Source: Methanothrix sp. (lineage in GTDB: Archaea > Halobacteriota > Methanosarcinia > Methanotrichales > Methanotrichaceae). From it: a stretch of 18,369 nucleotides of DNA. This document shows, in pieces, positions 1 through 7,126 of this stretch; position 1 is the stretch's first letter, and each line of letters opens with the position of its first letter. Both the position numbers and the translations under genes were made by a program. The stretch is taken from contig PMNG01000057.1 in the NCBI GenBank assembly GCA_003162615.1, positions 1 to 18,369 of the forward strand. Reading direction: 5' to 3'. The notes beneath the pieces were generated by a model. That model saw only the letters and a program-made list of their open reading frames with translations, was not told where the DNA came from and did not search any database.

Positions 1-2329
1 TTACACTTCCCCCAGCATCGCAGACGGTGACCAGGTCGAGCATGTTCTCTACAGTGGCCTGCCATCGGGCCTTTTCTGCGGCCAGGTCCGACAGCAACCG
101 TTCCCTTTCCTCTTCAGCCCGCTTGCGCTCGGTTATGTCCTCGAAGTAGACGGACATGCCGCCGCCCTCACGCGGGTAACATCGGTTGTGGAACCAACGG
201 CCCCACGGCTCATAGAAATTCTCGAAGTCCCTGACTTCTCCTGCCGCTGCAAGGCGGTATTCGCGTTCAAGGTTAGTGCCAAGCGTGAGAGGAAATACCT
301 CCCAATGGCTCTTGCCGAGCACTTCCTCACGACGGATATCTAGAATGCGCTCGGCCGGGGCGTTGACATAAACAAATCGCCAGTCTGCATCACAGGCGAA
401 GAAGCCATCCCCGATGCTTTCCAGAGTTGTCCGCAACTGCTCTTCAGCCCGCTTACGATCGGTAATATCCTGGCCCTGAGCTATGGTAGCAACGACCGAA
501 GTTCCATCTTTGTCGTAGATGTTTGCTGAGTTCCACAATACAGTGCGAACTGACCTGTCTGTCCTCAGGATAGGTATTTCAACGGCATCCAAGCGTTCTC
601 CAGCAGTTGTTCGTCTTATCAGCTCTAAAGATTCATCCTTGCCATTATCAGGGAAGAGCATTTCCAAGGGATTGCCGAGAACATCCCGCGCCAGAAGACC
701 GGTTAGCTGCTCGAAGGCTTGGTTGAACCTGGTGATATTGAAAGATGTGTCCCATACAATAATCGGTGCATTCGCGTAATTGATCAAGTTTTCAAGATAG
801 TCCTTAGTTTCGCGCAAGACCTCTTCAGCCTGTTTGCGCTCGGTGATATCTGTGACCAGCACGGCGAACTGCCCTTCGCCTGGCCTGAAGACGAAAATCT
901 CGAAGTATCGGTGAAAGACTTCTGAGTAGCTGTTGTAGCGAGCTGGTTCACCGGTCAGCGCCACCTTGTTGAAGACCTCCAGCCAGTCTGATTTAAGATC
1001 AGGAACCAATTCCTTGGCCCGCTTGCCGATTATCTGATCCCTTGTGAGGCCCATTATTCGCTCGAACGCCTTATTTGCATCGAGGTAGATGTAATCGTTC
1101 AACCTTCCATCGTCATCAACAATAATCTCGGAAAGGTAGAATCCTTCCTGAATACTCTCGAAGAGCGTCCGGTAACGGTGCTCACTTTTTTGCAGCTCCT
1201 CCTCGCTCTGTTTGTGTTCAGTGATGTCTTGCCAATAGACCGAAATGCCCTCGCCAGAAGGATAAACGCTGATATCATACCATTTGTCTGTTAGCGCACT
1301 TTTCGTTTCAAAGCGCTGGACCACCCGATCCTCCATGGACTTGCGATAAGCTATTTCATGTGCCGTACCCTTGATCACTGGGAACTTCTCCCATAGGTTC
1401 TGTCCCAGGAGCTCCTCTGGCTTCAGGCCAAGGTTTGCCGCAGCGCGCGTGTTCGCATAAGTAAAGCACCAATTGCGATCCATTGTAAAGAAGCCGTCCT
1501 GGATGCTTTCCAAGATCTCAGCTACCTTGCGATTGCTGGTAGCGATTGCTTCTTCAGCTTCCTTGCGCTCGGAAATATCATCGACCAACGCCAGGATCTG
1601 CAATAGCTCTCCATTATCTCCCCTGATGGCAGAAGCAGTTAAATTGCACCATATCTGGCGACCGTCCTTACTTCTGTACCGTTTTTCCATCTCGTACCTA
1701 TCAGTCTTCCCCGCAATCATCTGCCGGAACAGATCGAGATTCTTGTCTACGTCCTCGGAGAAGGTGATGTCCTTGAAATGCTTCTTCAGAAGCTCCTCTT
1801 TGTCATAACCCAGCATTTCTGAAAAAGCCACATTGCAGTCCTCAATGCAACCCATTATATTTGCGACGACGATTCCCATGCCCGCTCTAGCAAAAATTGT
1901 TTTGAACCGATCCCTGCTAACTCTTAATTCTTCCTCAGCCTGCTTGCGCTCTGTGATATCCAAATAAGCTAGCTGCAGAGCGGGTCTATTTTGGTAATTG
2001 ATGTTGCTTGCTAGTGTATCCACCCACCGAATAGAACCATCTTTTCTTACAATGCGAAATTCATGACGCACAGGCGACGAATTTCCAGAAAGGATATTTC
2101 CTATGCCGTTGAAGATGCGTTCTTGATCGGCTTGATGCACAATAGCCATCAGATCATTAAGAGAAAGAGATAGTAGTTCCTGTTGGGTATATCCACTAAC
2201 TGCTGAAACTGCTCTGTTTACGAGGACGACGCGTTCATCCTGAAGTATCAGCATCCCTTGAAGGGAGTTATCGATTAGCAGACTATATAGTTCATCATTG
2301 CATTTGGTGTCTGACGCGCCAAGAGGCAT
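1..2329 (-). CDS. Multi-PAS sensor protein, probably a histidine kinase (3' end outside window)
   Basis: The frame is open from the ATG at 2329 to the window edge (776 codons seen) and shows no stop. It is a string of PAS domains, each closed by a PAC-type motif such as DITERKQAEEEL. These closing motifs sit near residues 124, 251, 368, 494, 621 and 725, giving six complete PAS domains of about 100-125 residues. A seventh starts near residue 757. No signal peptide or membrane helix precedes the first domain, so the visible part is cytoplasmic. PAS arrays of this kind sense redox state, small ligands or light through bound cofactors and usually end in a HisKA/HATPase kinase, which would lie outside the window; the kinase is therefore inferred. 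The ATG was chosen because an in-frame TAA lies at 2348-2350, with only a GTG between them. No clear ribosome binding site is visible. The truncated substrate-binding gene upstream lies in the same frame. Confidence 0.9.
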   Translation of the reverse strand, partial: MPLGASDTKCNDELYSLLIDNSLQGMLILQDERVVLVNRAVSAVSGYTQQELLSLSLNDLMAIVHQADQERIFNGIGNILSGNSSPVRHEFRIVRKDGSIRWVDTLASNINYQNRPALQLAYLDITERKQAEEELRVSRDRFKTIFARAGMGIVVANIMGCIEDCNVAFSEMLGYDKEELLKKHFKDITFSEDVDKNLDLFRQMIAGKTDRYEMEKRYRSKDGRQIWCNLTASAIRGDNGELLQILALVDDISERKEAEEAIATSNRKVAEILESIQDGFFTMDRNWCFTYANTRAAANLGLKPEELLGQNLWEKFPVIKGTAHEIAYRKSMEDRVVQRFETKSALTDKWYDISVYPSGEGISVYWQDITEHKQSEEELQKSEHRYRTLFESIQEGFYLSEIIVDDDGRLNDYIYLDANKAFERIMGLTRDQIIGKRAKELVPDLKSDWLEVFNKVALTGEPARYNSYSEVFHRYFEIFVFRPGEGQFAVLVTDITERKQAEEVLRETKDYLENLINYANAPIIVWDTSFNITRFNQAFEQLTGLLARDVLGNPLEMLFPDNGKDESLELIRRTTAGERLDAVEIPILRTDRSVRTVLWNSANIYDKDGTSVVATIAQGQDITDRKRAEEQLRTTLESIGDGFFACDADWRFVYVNAPAERILDIRREEVLGKSHWEVFPLTLGTNLEREYRLAAAGEVRDFENFYEPWGRWFHNRCYPREGGGMSVYFEDITERKRAEEERERLLSDLAAEKARWQATVENMLDLVTVCDAGGSV

Positions 2330-2458
2330 AATTAGATAGTTGTTCACTTAATTAATATGAGTTTTTCCATTATTGACCTTGATTCGTGCCCTGTTCGGGG
2401 AAGATCAAAACAGGCAACATAACACGAAACGACATTGTCGAGTCCGGTCTTGGTGGAC

Positions 2459-2818
2459 TTATTTTATGCTAATATTTTCTTTCTTGAACGCATTCACGAC
2501 GACTGCGTACTCGGATGCTCCGGCCAGATCAACAGCACCGTTCAACATTCCATCGACACCGGCGATTGCCGGTTCGTAATCTCTTATGGTTACGTTGAGG
2601 CCATTTTCAGCAAAAAATTGCTGATCTTCCGCGATATAGATGAGGGCAGATGATTCAAGAGGAGGGATCCCGATGGTGATCGACTCAGGAGCGGGATAGG
2701 TAGGCTGGAGATTCTGGAAGACCCATCCGCCAGATACTACTGCCAGCACCGCAAAGATAAAAGCAATCGCGGCAACAAATCTCTTTGTGGCTTTATGCTT
2801 TATCGATGCTGGTTTCAT
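2459..2818 (-). pseudogene. Truncated NMT1/THI5-type substrate-binding protein, N-terminal part only
   Basis: About 119 residues are encoded from the ATG at 2818. Residues 12-32 form one membrane segment (RFVAAIAFIFAVLAVVSGGW) that is a signal anchor or uncleaved leader. From about residue 42 the sequence matches the first lobe of NMT1/THI5/SsuA-type solute-binding proteins: ITIGIPPLESSALIYIAED, then FFAENGLNVTIRDY, then a LNGAVDLAGASEYAVV stretch. Family members run to roughly 300 residues or more. This frame stops at 2459 just after ENISIK, and none of the three minus-strand frames downstream resumes a recognisable second lobe. I infer a deletion rather than a simple frameshift. The frame also extends upstream of 2818 to 2953, but the extra residues look random. 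Such anchored binding domains are sometimes fused to PAS/kinase modules, and the PAS array begins 129 bases downstream in the same frame. A short expressed protein cannot be excluded. Confidence 0.75.
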
Positions 2819-2828
2819 AGTTTTCCAT

Positions 2829-3053
2829 TTAATTGAGGATAAGCGGTTCGATTTTGCTTTTAAGAGCTTCCATTGTAGAAATAATCTTCGCAATCGGGCA
2901 AGCATGTTCACCGGCAAGGTCGGCGCGATCCTCCACAGCATTCCCTTCGCCATACCAATGAGATGGATTTGATCCGAGTGAGGCTAGAATGAGTTTGCCG
3001 CTAATGGCAATTCTTGGGGAAGAAGTCTTCCAGTACATAATTTTAAGAATCAC
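2829..3053 (-). CDS. Doubtful small open frame of 74 codons, unrecognised
   Basis: A minus-strand frame runs from GTG at 3053, or ATG at 3038, to TAA at 2829-2831. It ends 11 bases before the truncated substrate-binding gene. The product has no signal peptide or membrane segment. Its later half (from about LILASLG onward, including GEHACPIAKIISTMEALK) reads like an ordinary soluble protein. I recognise no family. It could be a small gene, the tail of a decayed gene, or chance. The absence of a good ribosome binding site argues against a functional gene. Confidence 0.2.
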   Translation of the reverse strand: MILKIMYWKTSSPRIAISGKLILASLGSNPSHWYGEGNAVEDRADLAGEHACPIAKIISTMEALKSKIEPLILN

Positions 3054-3089
3054 ATAGAAGCACAGATGCTGATCGAGGTTAGATGAGTG

Positions 3090-3113
3090 CTTATTTAAAA
3101 ATGATTATGAGTC
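3090..3113 (-). terminator. Possible archaeal T-run terminator after the cupredoxin gene
   Basis: On the minus strand a run of five T (3101-3097) followed by AAATAA lies about 13 bases after the TAG of the cupredoxin gene. Archaeal transcription commonly stops at short T-runs without a strong hairpin. No stable stem precedes it, so the call is weak. Confidence 0.3.
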
Positions 3114-4409
3114 CTACACGTTAAGTGTGTAGGCCCATCCAGCGTTGAAGAACTTGGAATCCGTGAACGAAAACCCATTGCCGTATACGGCCACGGTGTG
3201 GTATTGATCTCCAGGAACAGTTATTGTTACAACACCTGCAGGTTCCCCGGTCGTTCCTTCGGTAGCCTCATAACCGCCGTCAACGTACACATTGTAACCT
3301 CTGAGCCAGCTCGAACTTATGGTGACGCTGGCATAGTTGTAGACAGGTGAGGGTGGCGGTTGATAGGGCACCACGTCAATGACCACTACATTGCTCGGCT
3401 GGCCTCCTATGACGAAGAACAACAGATGCTCTCCGACCGTGTCGGCGTAGAAACCTATCTGGTTGTAGGGATAGAAGTAGTAGCCGTTATTGTTTAAGGT
3501 TCCATCCGGATACACCTCGTATAGGTACCCATTACCTCCTGAGCTGGTCGTTGCCAGCAACGACAGGCTGGATCCTTGAGGAACTTGGGCGTACTGAGTC
3601 CAGCTTGAAGATCCCTGAATCCACAGGGAGTTCTGACCGGTGTAAAGAGCATATGACTGATATTGAGAGTAAGGAACCGCCTTCTGAGACATTCCGAAGT
3701 AAAGCATGGCGGGCTCCTGTCCATTCAGCTCGTACTGAGTTGGAGATGTAAGTGGCTTGCTTGGAGCTTGTGGAGTAACCTTGTAATACTGAGAGAATTG
3801 CAATACTTTGCTCTGGCTTGAGCTCTGGTTTAGATTGAGCATCGAAGTCAAACCTTGATATGCAGTTCCCTTGATCAGCTTCCCTCCATTCGAAGTCTCT
3901 CCACTTAAAGGCTTCTCGCTCCAGGACGCAGATGACTTACCGCCAGCGGGCGTTGTACCTGGCACCCCGGTAATCGCCTTTGATAATGCCGTCGAGGCTA
4001 CTGCAGATATCGCTGATCCAGTTACTACTATCGTCCCATGCATGCTCGTGTGGATGCTACAATGATAATTGTAGGTCCCAGGAGTGCTGAAGGAGAAGGA
4101 GAACTCCTTTCCCGGGCCGACCCTTGAATCGAACAAGCCATTTGTGTCGCTCGTGACTGTGTGGTCTACGCTGCCTTGGTTGCGCCAGGTCACAGTTGTT
4201 CCCCTTGGCACGGTCAGGGTAGACGGCTGGAACGAATAATCCTGGATAGTAACTGTGTTCGTTGAGCTTGATTGACCTTGTCCAACGATTCCTTGAATTC
4301 CTTCGAGCTTAACCAATCCTTGATGGTTTAACACATCCACCGGGGCACAACTGCCGAGGCCGATCATCAAGACCAACAATACTGTCAGAACCAGTGTAAA
4401 TCTTTTCAT
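3114..4409 (-). CDS. Cupredoxin-domain lipoprotein with long C-terminal extracellular region
   Basis: A 431-residue exported copper protein. Residues 1-21 are a lipoprotein signal peptide: MKR, a hydrophobic core, then the lipobox LGSC with Cys21. Residues about 52-130 form an amicyanin/plastocyanin-like cupredoxin domain (TVTIQDYSFQPSTLTVPRGT ... FSTPGTYNYHCSIHTSMHG). The type-1 copper ligands can be assigned to His83 (DHTV), Cys117, His120 and Met123, the C-x2-H-x2-M spacing of amicyanin. Such proteins carry single electrons outside the membrane. Residues 131-431 are low in charge and rich in Tyr, Ser and Gly, with PPPSP near residue 354. The last 75 residues look like a small beta-rich surface module (VTISSSWLRGYNVYVDGG onward). 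I recognise no named family there. The start is supported by GGAG (4417-4420) seven bases before the ATG. The gene stands alone between intergenic gaps, with a TATA-like stretch upstream. The copper site is certain enough to name, but partner and role are unknown. Confidence 0.85.
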   Translation of the reverse strand: MKRFTLVLTVLLVLMIGLGSCAPVDVLNHQGLVKLEGIQGIVGQGQSSSTNTVTIQDYSFQPSTLTVPRGTTVTWRNQGSVDHTVTSDTNGLFDSRVGPGKEFSFSFSTPGTYNYHCSIHTSMHGTIVVTGSAISAVASTALSKAITGVPGTTPAGGKSSASWSEKPLSGETSNGGKLIKGTAYQGLTSMLNLNQSSSQSKVLQFSQYYKVTPQAPSKPLTSPTQYELNGQEPAMLYFGMSQKAVPYSQYQSYALYTGQNSLWIQGSSSWTQYAQVPQGSSLSLLATTSSGGNGYLYEVYPDGTLNNNGYYFYPYNQIGFYADTVGEHLLFFVIGGQPSNVVVIDVVPYQPPPSPVYNYASVTISSSWLRGYNVYVDGGYEATEGTTGEPAGVVTITVPGDQYHTVAVYGNGFSFTDSKFFNAGWAYTLNV

Positions 4410-4645
4410 AATCCTGCTCCACGTTTTCTAACTGATTAAAGAATTATTGCTATTAGAATAAATAATTTTTCAGTTAAGTCGCTGGCCTATTTTTAAATAT
4501 CATATTTTTATAACCATCGAATGAAACATACGATTAATAGTAGCGTATCAACCATGAGGTTGAAGGGACCACGCTTTATTGGTGGCCGCAAAAAGAGCGT
4601 GATATTCCGATGAGAGATCTATTCGGAGATTTCGGGTATGAACCT
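4410..4645. other. Intergenic region between secreted protein and cupredoxin genes
   Basis: Less than 300 bases. The cupredoxin-proximal half (about 4430-4520) is AT-rich and holds the candidate promoter. A T5 run on the minus strand at 4594-4590 could end the transcript of the secreted-protein gene. Nothing else is recognisable. Confidence 0.4.
4456..4471 (-). promoter_or_regulatory. Candidate TATA box of the cupredoxin gene
   Basis: Read on the minus strand the segment is GAAAAATTATTTATTC, a purine/A-rich BRE-like start followed by a TATA-like core. It lies about 47-62 bases before the ATG. With the usual archaeal spacing of about 25 bases to the transcript start, this leaves a short leader that contains the GGAG ribosome binding site. 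The region is generally AT-rich, so chance is possible. Confidence 0.35.
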
Positions 4646-5089
4646 TCAGCCGCAGGGAAGCCATTCTGGGCCTCCTCCGAGGGTGCCATTGAACGCAAGT
4701 TGGATGAATCTCTCAATGGAGAACGCTCCAGTCAAGTTCTCTTCGTTCGTGCTAAGTACTGTGTGTCTGCCAGTTGTTTCCGGATACGGATCGACTGACT
4801 CCCAATCTAGCTGCGCTTTACCTACGACCTGAGAGTTGATGTGTGCCTGTAGGAACGGAATGCTTGAGTTGTTCTCCCCTGATCTGCTCACTATCGTGGT
4901 GTCTTTGTCCAGGGATTCGAAGTCGGTATAGGATTCAGTAATACTGGCACCGGCATTGTAGTTCTTGACACAGAGGACGTTCTCATTTTTCATGGTACCC
5001 ATGGCATCGTAGAAAGAGGGTGGTAATTCTGCGGCAGTTAAGGAGACTGTGACAGCCATGAAAACCAGGAATAATTGCACCTTTCTCAT
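4646..5089 (-). CDS. Small secreted protein of unknown function
   Basis: A 147-residue protein. Residues 1-20 are a Sec signal peptide (MRKVQLFLVFMAVTVSLTAA) with probable cleavage at TAA|E, leaving about 127 secreted residues. No later membrane segment is seen, so it is probably released or surface-bound. The mature part has two Cys (in VLCVKNY near residue 40 and in the C-terminal WLPCG), which could form one disulfide. It has several N-glycosylation-type N-x-S/T sites (NNSS, NLT, NGT) and alternating polar stretches typical of beta-rich proteins. I recognise no family. The ATG at 5089 is preceded by GTGAT, part of the archaeal ribosome binding consensus GGAGGTGAT, and the signal peptide begins exactly there. 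The gene is monocistronic, with 236 bases to the cupredoxin gene downstream and 525 bases to malQ upstream. Confidence 0.7.
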   Translation of the reverse strand: MRKVQLFLVFMAVTVSLTAAELPPSFYDAMGTMKNENVLCVKNYNAGASITESYTDFESLDKDTTIVSRSGENNSSIPFLQAHINSQVVGKAQLDWESVDPYPETTGRHTVLSTNEENLTGAFSIERFIQLAFNGTLGGGPEWLPCG

Positions 5090-5379
5090 TTGAACATCAC
5101 TTGCATAGCGTTATCCTTTACTTACTTGGCGGCTTGAGAACCCAAGAAATGTAGAGGGATGACCGCTTAGATGCGGGCACTTTTGAATTCACCGCAGACC
5201 ATATTTTTCGACCACATTTCATGATTACATGGAAAGTCAGATAGGAGGGAATAACCAAACTCTCCATGGAGGTGATCTCAAGTCGTCACTTCATCAATAC
5301 CGATATTGTTCTTAGGTAGGATAATAAGATGTCGTGTCTTTAAAATATTTAAAAGTTCTACGAATAAATATCAGTGAAA
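5090..5379. other. Intergenic region, no gene recognised
   Basis: No convincing coding frame on either strand. An AT-rich near-palindrome, CTTTAAAATATTTAAAAG, occurs around 5338-5355 and could serve as a TATA element in either direction. It is about 250 bases from the secreted-protein ATG, which is far for a promoter. A sequence equal to the archaeal ribosome-binding consensus (GGAGGTGATC, plus strand, 5268-5277) has no start codon at usable distance. Confidence 0.4.
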
Positions 5380-5583
5380 CTATTTGGCAGTATACGACGT
5401 AATAACGGAACCGAATTGTGGACCTGAGTTTGAACAGGTGAAGTGCGGGATGAAGAGATTGAATTTCATCTTCATCGTATCCCAACCCACATTCCAGTAT
5501 AAACTGGCTACTTTTGGATGGGCAGGATCAGTAGGCGGTCCTTTTAACTCAGTCCTGCAATAATGGATGAATCTGCTTAGGCC
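5380..5583 (-). pseudogene. Possible C-terminal remnant of an unidentified gene
   Basis: A minus-strand frame is open for 67 codons, from just after a TAG at 5584-5586 to a TAG at 5380-5382. It lies 31 bases downstream of the malQ stop. The translation looks protein-like: KGPPTDPAHPKVASLYWNVG, then DTMKMKFNLFIPHFTCSNSG, ending FGSVITSYTAK. No start codon occurs in its first half; the first ATG is at 5475 and a GTG lies at 5490. If real it is the tail of a gene that lost its beginning, or a very short peptide from 5475. I recognise no family. The plus strand over the same bases (5378-5557) also happens to be open, which weakens the case. Confidence 0.3.
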
Positions 5584-5614
5584 CTACGGTACACGGAAGT
5601 TAACCTTCATCTTC

Positions 5615-7126
5615 TCAGGCTCGGTGGTAGATTTCTGCCATCTCGCGCAGCCATGGGTCCAGCCTGAGCTGCTCGGGAAGAAGTCTCCATTCATAGAGAC
5701 CCTTCATCCTGCCCGGAAAGTTCATCCTGGCCTCTTCGCCCAGGCCCAGGATGTCCTGCATCGGAAGGATGGCCGTATCCGCCACGGACATCATCGCCAT
5801 CCGGACGAACTCCATGGAGACCTGGTCGACGGAGACCTGCCGTCCCAGGTACATGAAGAGACGCTGTCTGTCCTCCTCCTTGGCCTCGCGCTCGAACCAG
5901 CCTCTTGTTGTGTTATTGTCGTGAGTTCCCGTGTAAACAACACAGTTTTTCACGTGATTGTGCGGGACATAGGGGTTCTCGGGCATGCCCTCTCCGAAGG
6001 CAAACAGGAGCAGCCGCATGCCGGGAAGGCTGAAGCTGCTGATGACCTCTCGAACGTCGGGGGTGATGATCCCCAGATCCTCAGCTATCACGGGCAGATT
6101 GGGAAAGCGCCGGAAAAGAGTGTTGAGAAAGTCTTCCGTGGGAACCTTGATCCATTCCCCCTCGACCGCCGTCTTCTGGCCGGCCTTGACCTCCCAGTAA
6201 GAAACAAGGCCGCGGAAATGATCTACTCTGATGATGTCGAATAGTCTGAGGTTGTGCTCCAATCGGCTGATCCACCAGGCGTATCTCTCCTTCTGAAGAA
6301 CGTCCCACCTGTAGACGGGATTTCCCCATAGCTGGCCCTTCTTGCTGAAGTAATCCGGAGGAACGCCCGCAACAGAAATCGGATTCTTATCGGCGTCCAG
6401 CTTGAAGATGTCGGGCCTGGTCCAAACGTCAGGGCTGTCGTGGTTGACGTAGATGGGCACGTCTCCTATGATCTGGACACCCTTTCGGTTGCAGTGCTCT
6501 CTGAGGGTGGACCATTGCTTAAAAAAAGTGTACTGGAGAAATTTCTGCTTCTCGATCTCATCATGATGCAGATCTCTCATCTTCGATAAATCATCGGCAT
6601 TTCTGTCCCTGATCGCTTCTGGCCATTTGCTCCAGGGTTTTCCCTGGAAACTGGACTTGATGGCCGAAAAAAGAGCAAAGTCATCCAGCCAGGGGCCATT
6701 CTGCGAACAGAACCTCCTGTAGTCGCAGCCCTCCTCGATCCGCTCGCCCGTCCTGTCTCTTTCCCTGAAGGCAGCAAAAGCCTTGTCAAAGAGCTTTCTC
6801 TTGTAGTCAATGACCAACGGATAGTCCACCCGATTCTTTGGAAGATCGGTCGGGCTCTTCAGGTCGTCTGCTGAGAGTAGCCCATCCTTTAACAACCGGT
6901 CAGGGCTGATCAGCAGCGGGTTACCAGCGAAGGCGGAGCTGCTGTCATAAGGCGTGTTTCCGAAGACCGGGTCGGTCGGGCCAAGAGGCAGGACTTGCCA
7001 GAAGCTCTGCAAGTTCTCTGCCAGGAGATCCGCGAAACTGTAGGCGGAGGGTCCGAGGTCGCCTATGCCGTAAGGTGAGGGTAGCGAAGTTATGTGCAGA
7101 AGTATGCCGCAGCCTCTGGTCCTCAT
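5615..7126 (-). CDS. malQ: 4-alpha-glucanotransferase (amylomaltase, GH77)
   Basis: A 503-residue cytoplasmic enzyme of full family length. It transfers maltosyl and longer glucan segments between 1,4-linked chains and releases glucose or re-sized malto-oligosaccharides. The GH77 signature parts are present in order: the N-terminal GCGILLHITSLPSPYGIGDL; the acceptor-loop segment GVPPDYFSKKGQLWGNP (residues 254-270); the nucleophile Asp302 in IIRVDHFRG; the acid/base Glu349 in VIAEDLG; and the third carboxylate Asp403 in GTHDNNTT. The ATG overlaps the TGA of treY by four bases (ATGA), with GGGGAG just upstream, so translation is coupled to treY. It is the last gene of the trehalose operon. Its likely job is to rebuild chains long enough for TreY from the short oligosaccharides left by TreY/TreZ and the GH57 enzyme, and to feed maltose to TreS. 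Nothing is missing or odd. Confidence 0.96.
   Translation of the reverse strand: MRTRGCGILLHITSLPSPYGIGDLGPSAYSFADLLAENLQSFWQVLPLGPTDPVFGNTPYDSSSAFAGNPLLISPDRLLKDGLLSADDLKSPTDLPKNRVDYPLVIDYKRKLFDKAFAAFRERDRTGERIEEGCDYRRFCSQNGPWLDDFALFSAIKSSFQGKPWSKWPEAIRDRNADDLSKMRDLHHDEIEKQKFLQYTFFKQWSTLREHCNRKGVQIIGDVPIYVNHDSPDVWTRPDIFKLDADKNPISVAGVPPDYFSKKGQLWGNPVYRWDVLQKERYAWWISRLEHNLRLFDIIRVDHFRGLVSYWEVKAGQKTAVEGEWIKVPTEDFLNTLFRRFPNLPVIAEDLGIITPDVREVISSFSLPGMRLLLFAFGEGMPENPYVPHNHVKNCVVYTGTHDNNTTRGWFEREAKEEDRQRLFMYLGRQVSVDQVSMEFVRMAMMSVADTAILPMQDILGLGEEARMNFPGRMKGLYEWRLLPEQLRLDPWLREMAEIYHRA

Noticed and set aside
4554..4613. Short plus-strand frame MRLKGPRFIGGRKKSVIFR
   Set aside because: Only 19 codons, no ribosome binding site, and no homologue known to me.
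5268..5277. Perfect ribosome-binding consensus GGAGGTGATC on the plus strand
   Set aside because: No ATG, GTG or TTG follows at 4-12 bases and no coding frame starts nearby. Probably chance.
5449..5476. Inverted repeat GATGAAGA-12-TCTTCATC as a terminator
   Set aside because: AT-rich 8-bp stem with a 12-base loop and no T-run on either side. It also overlaps the possible gene remnant.
5567..6244. Plus-strand open frame of 225 codons
   Set aside because: Lies inside malQ on the opposite strand. The malQ frame has all GH77 motifs, while this translation has no recognisable domain.
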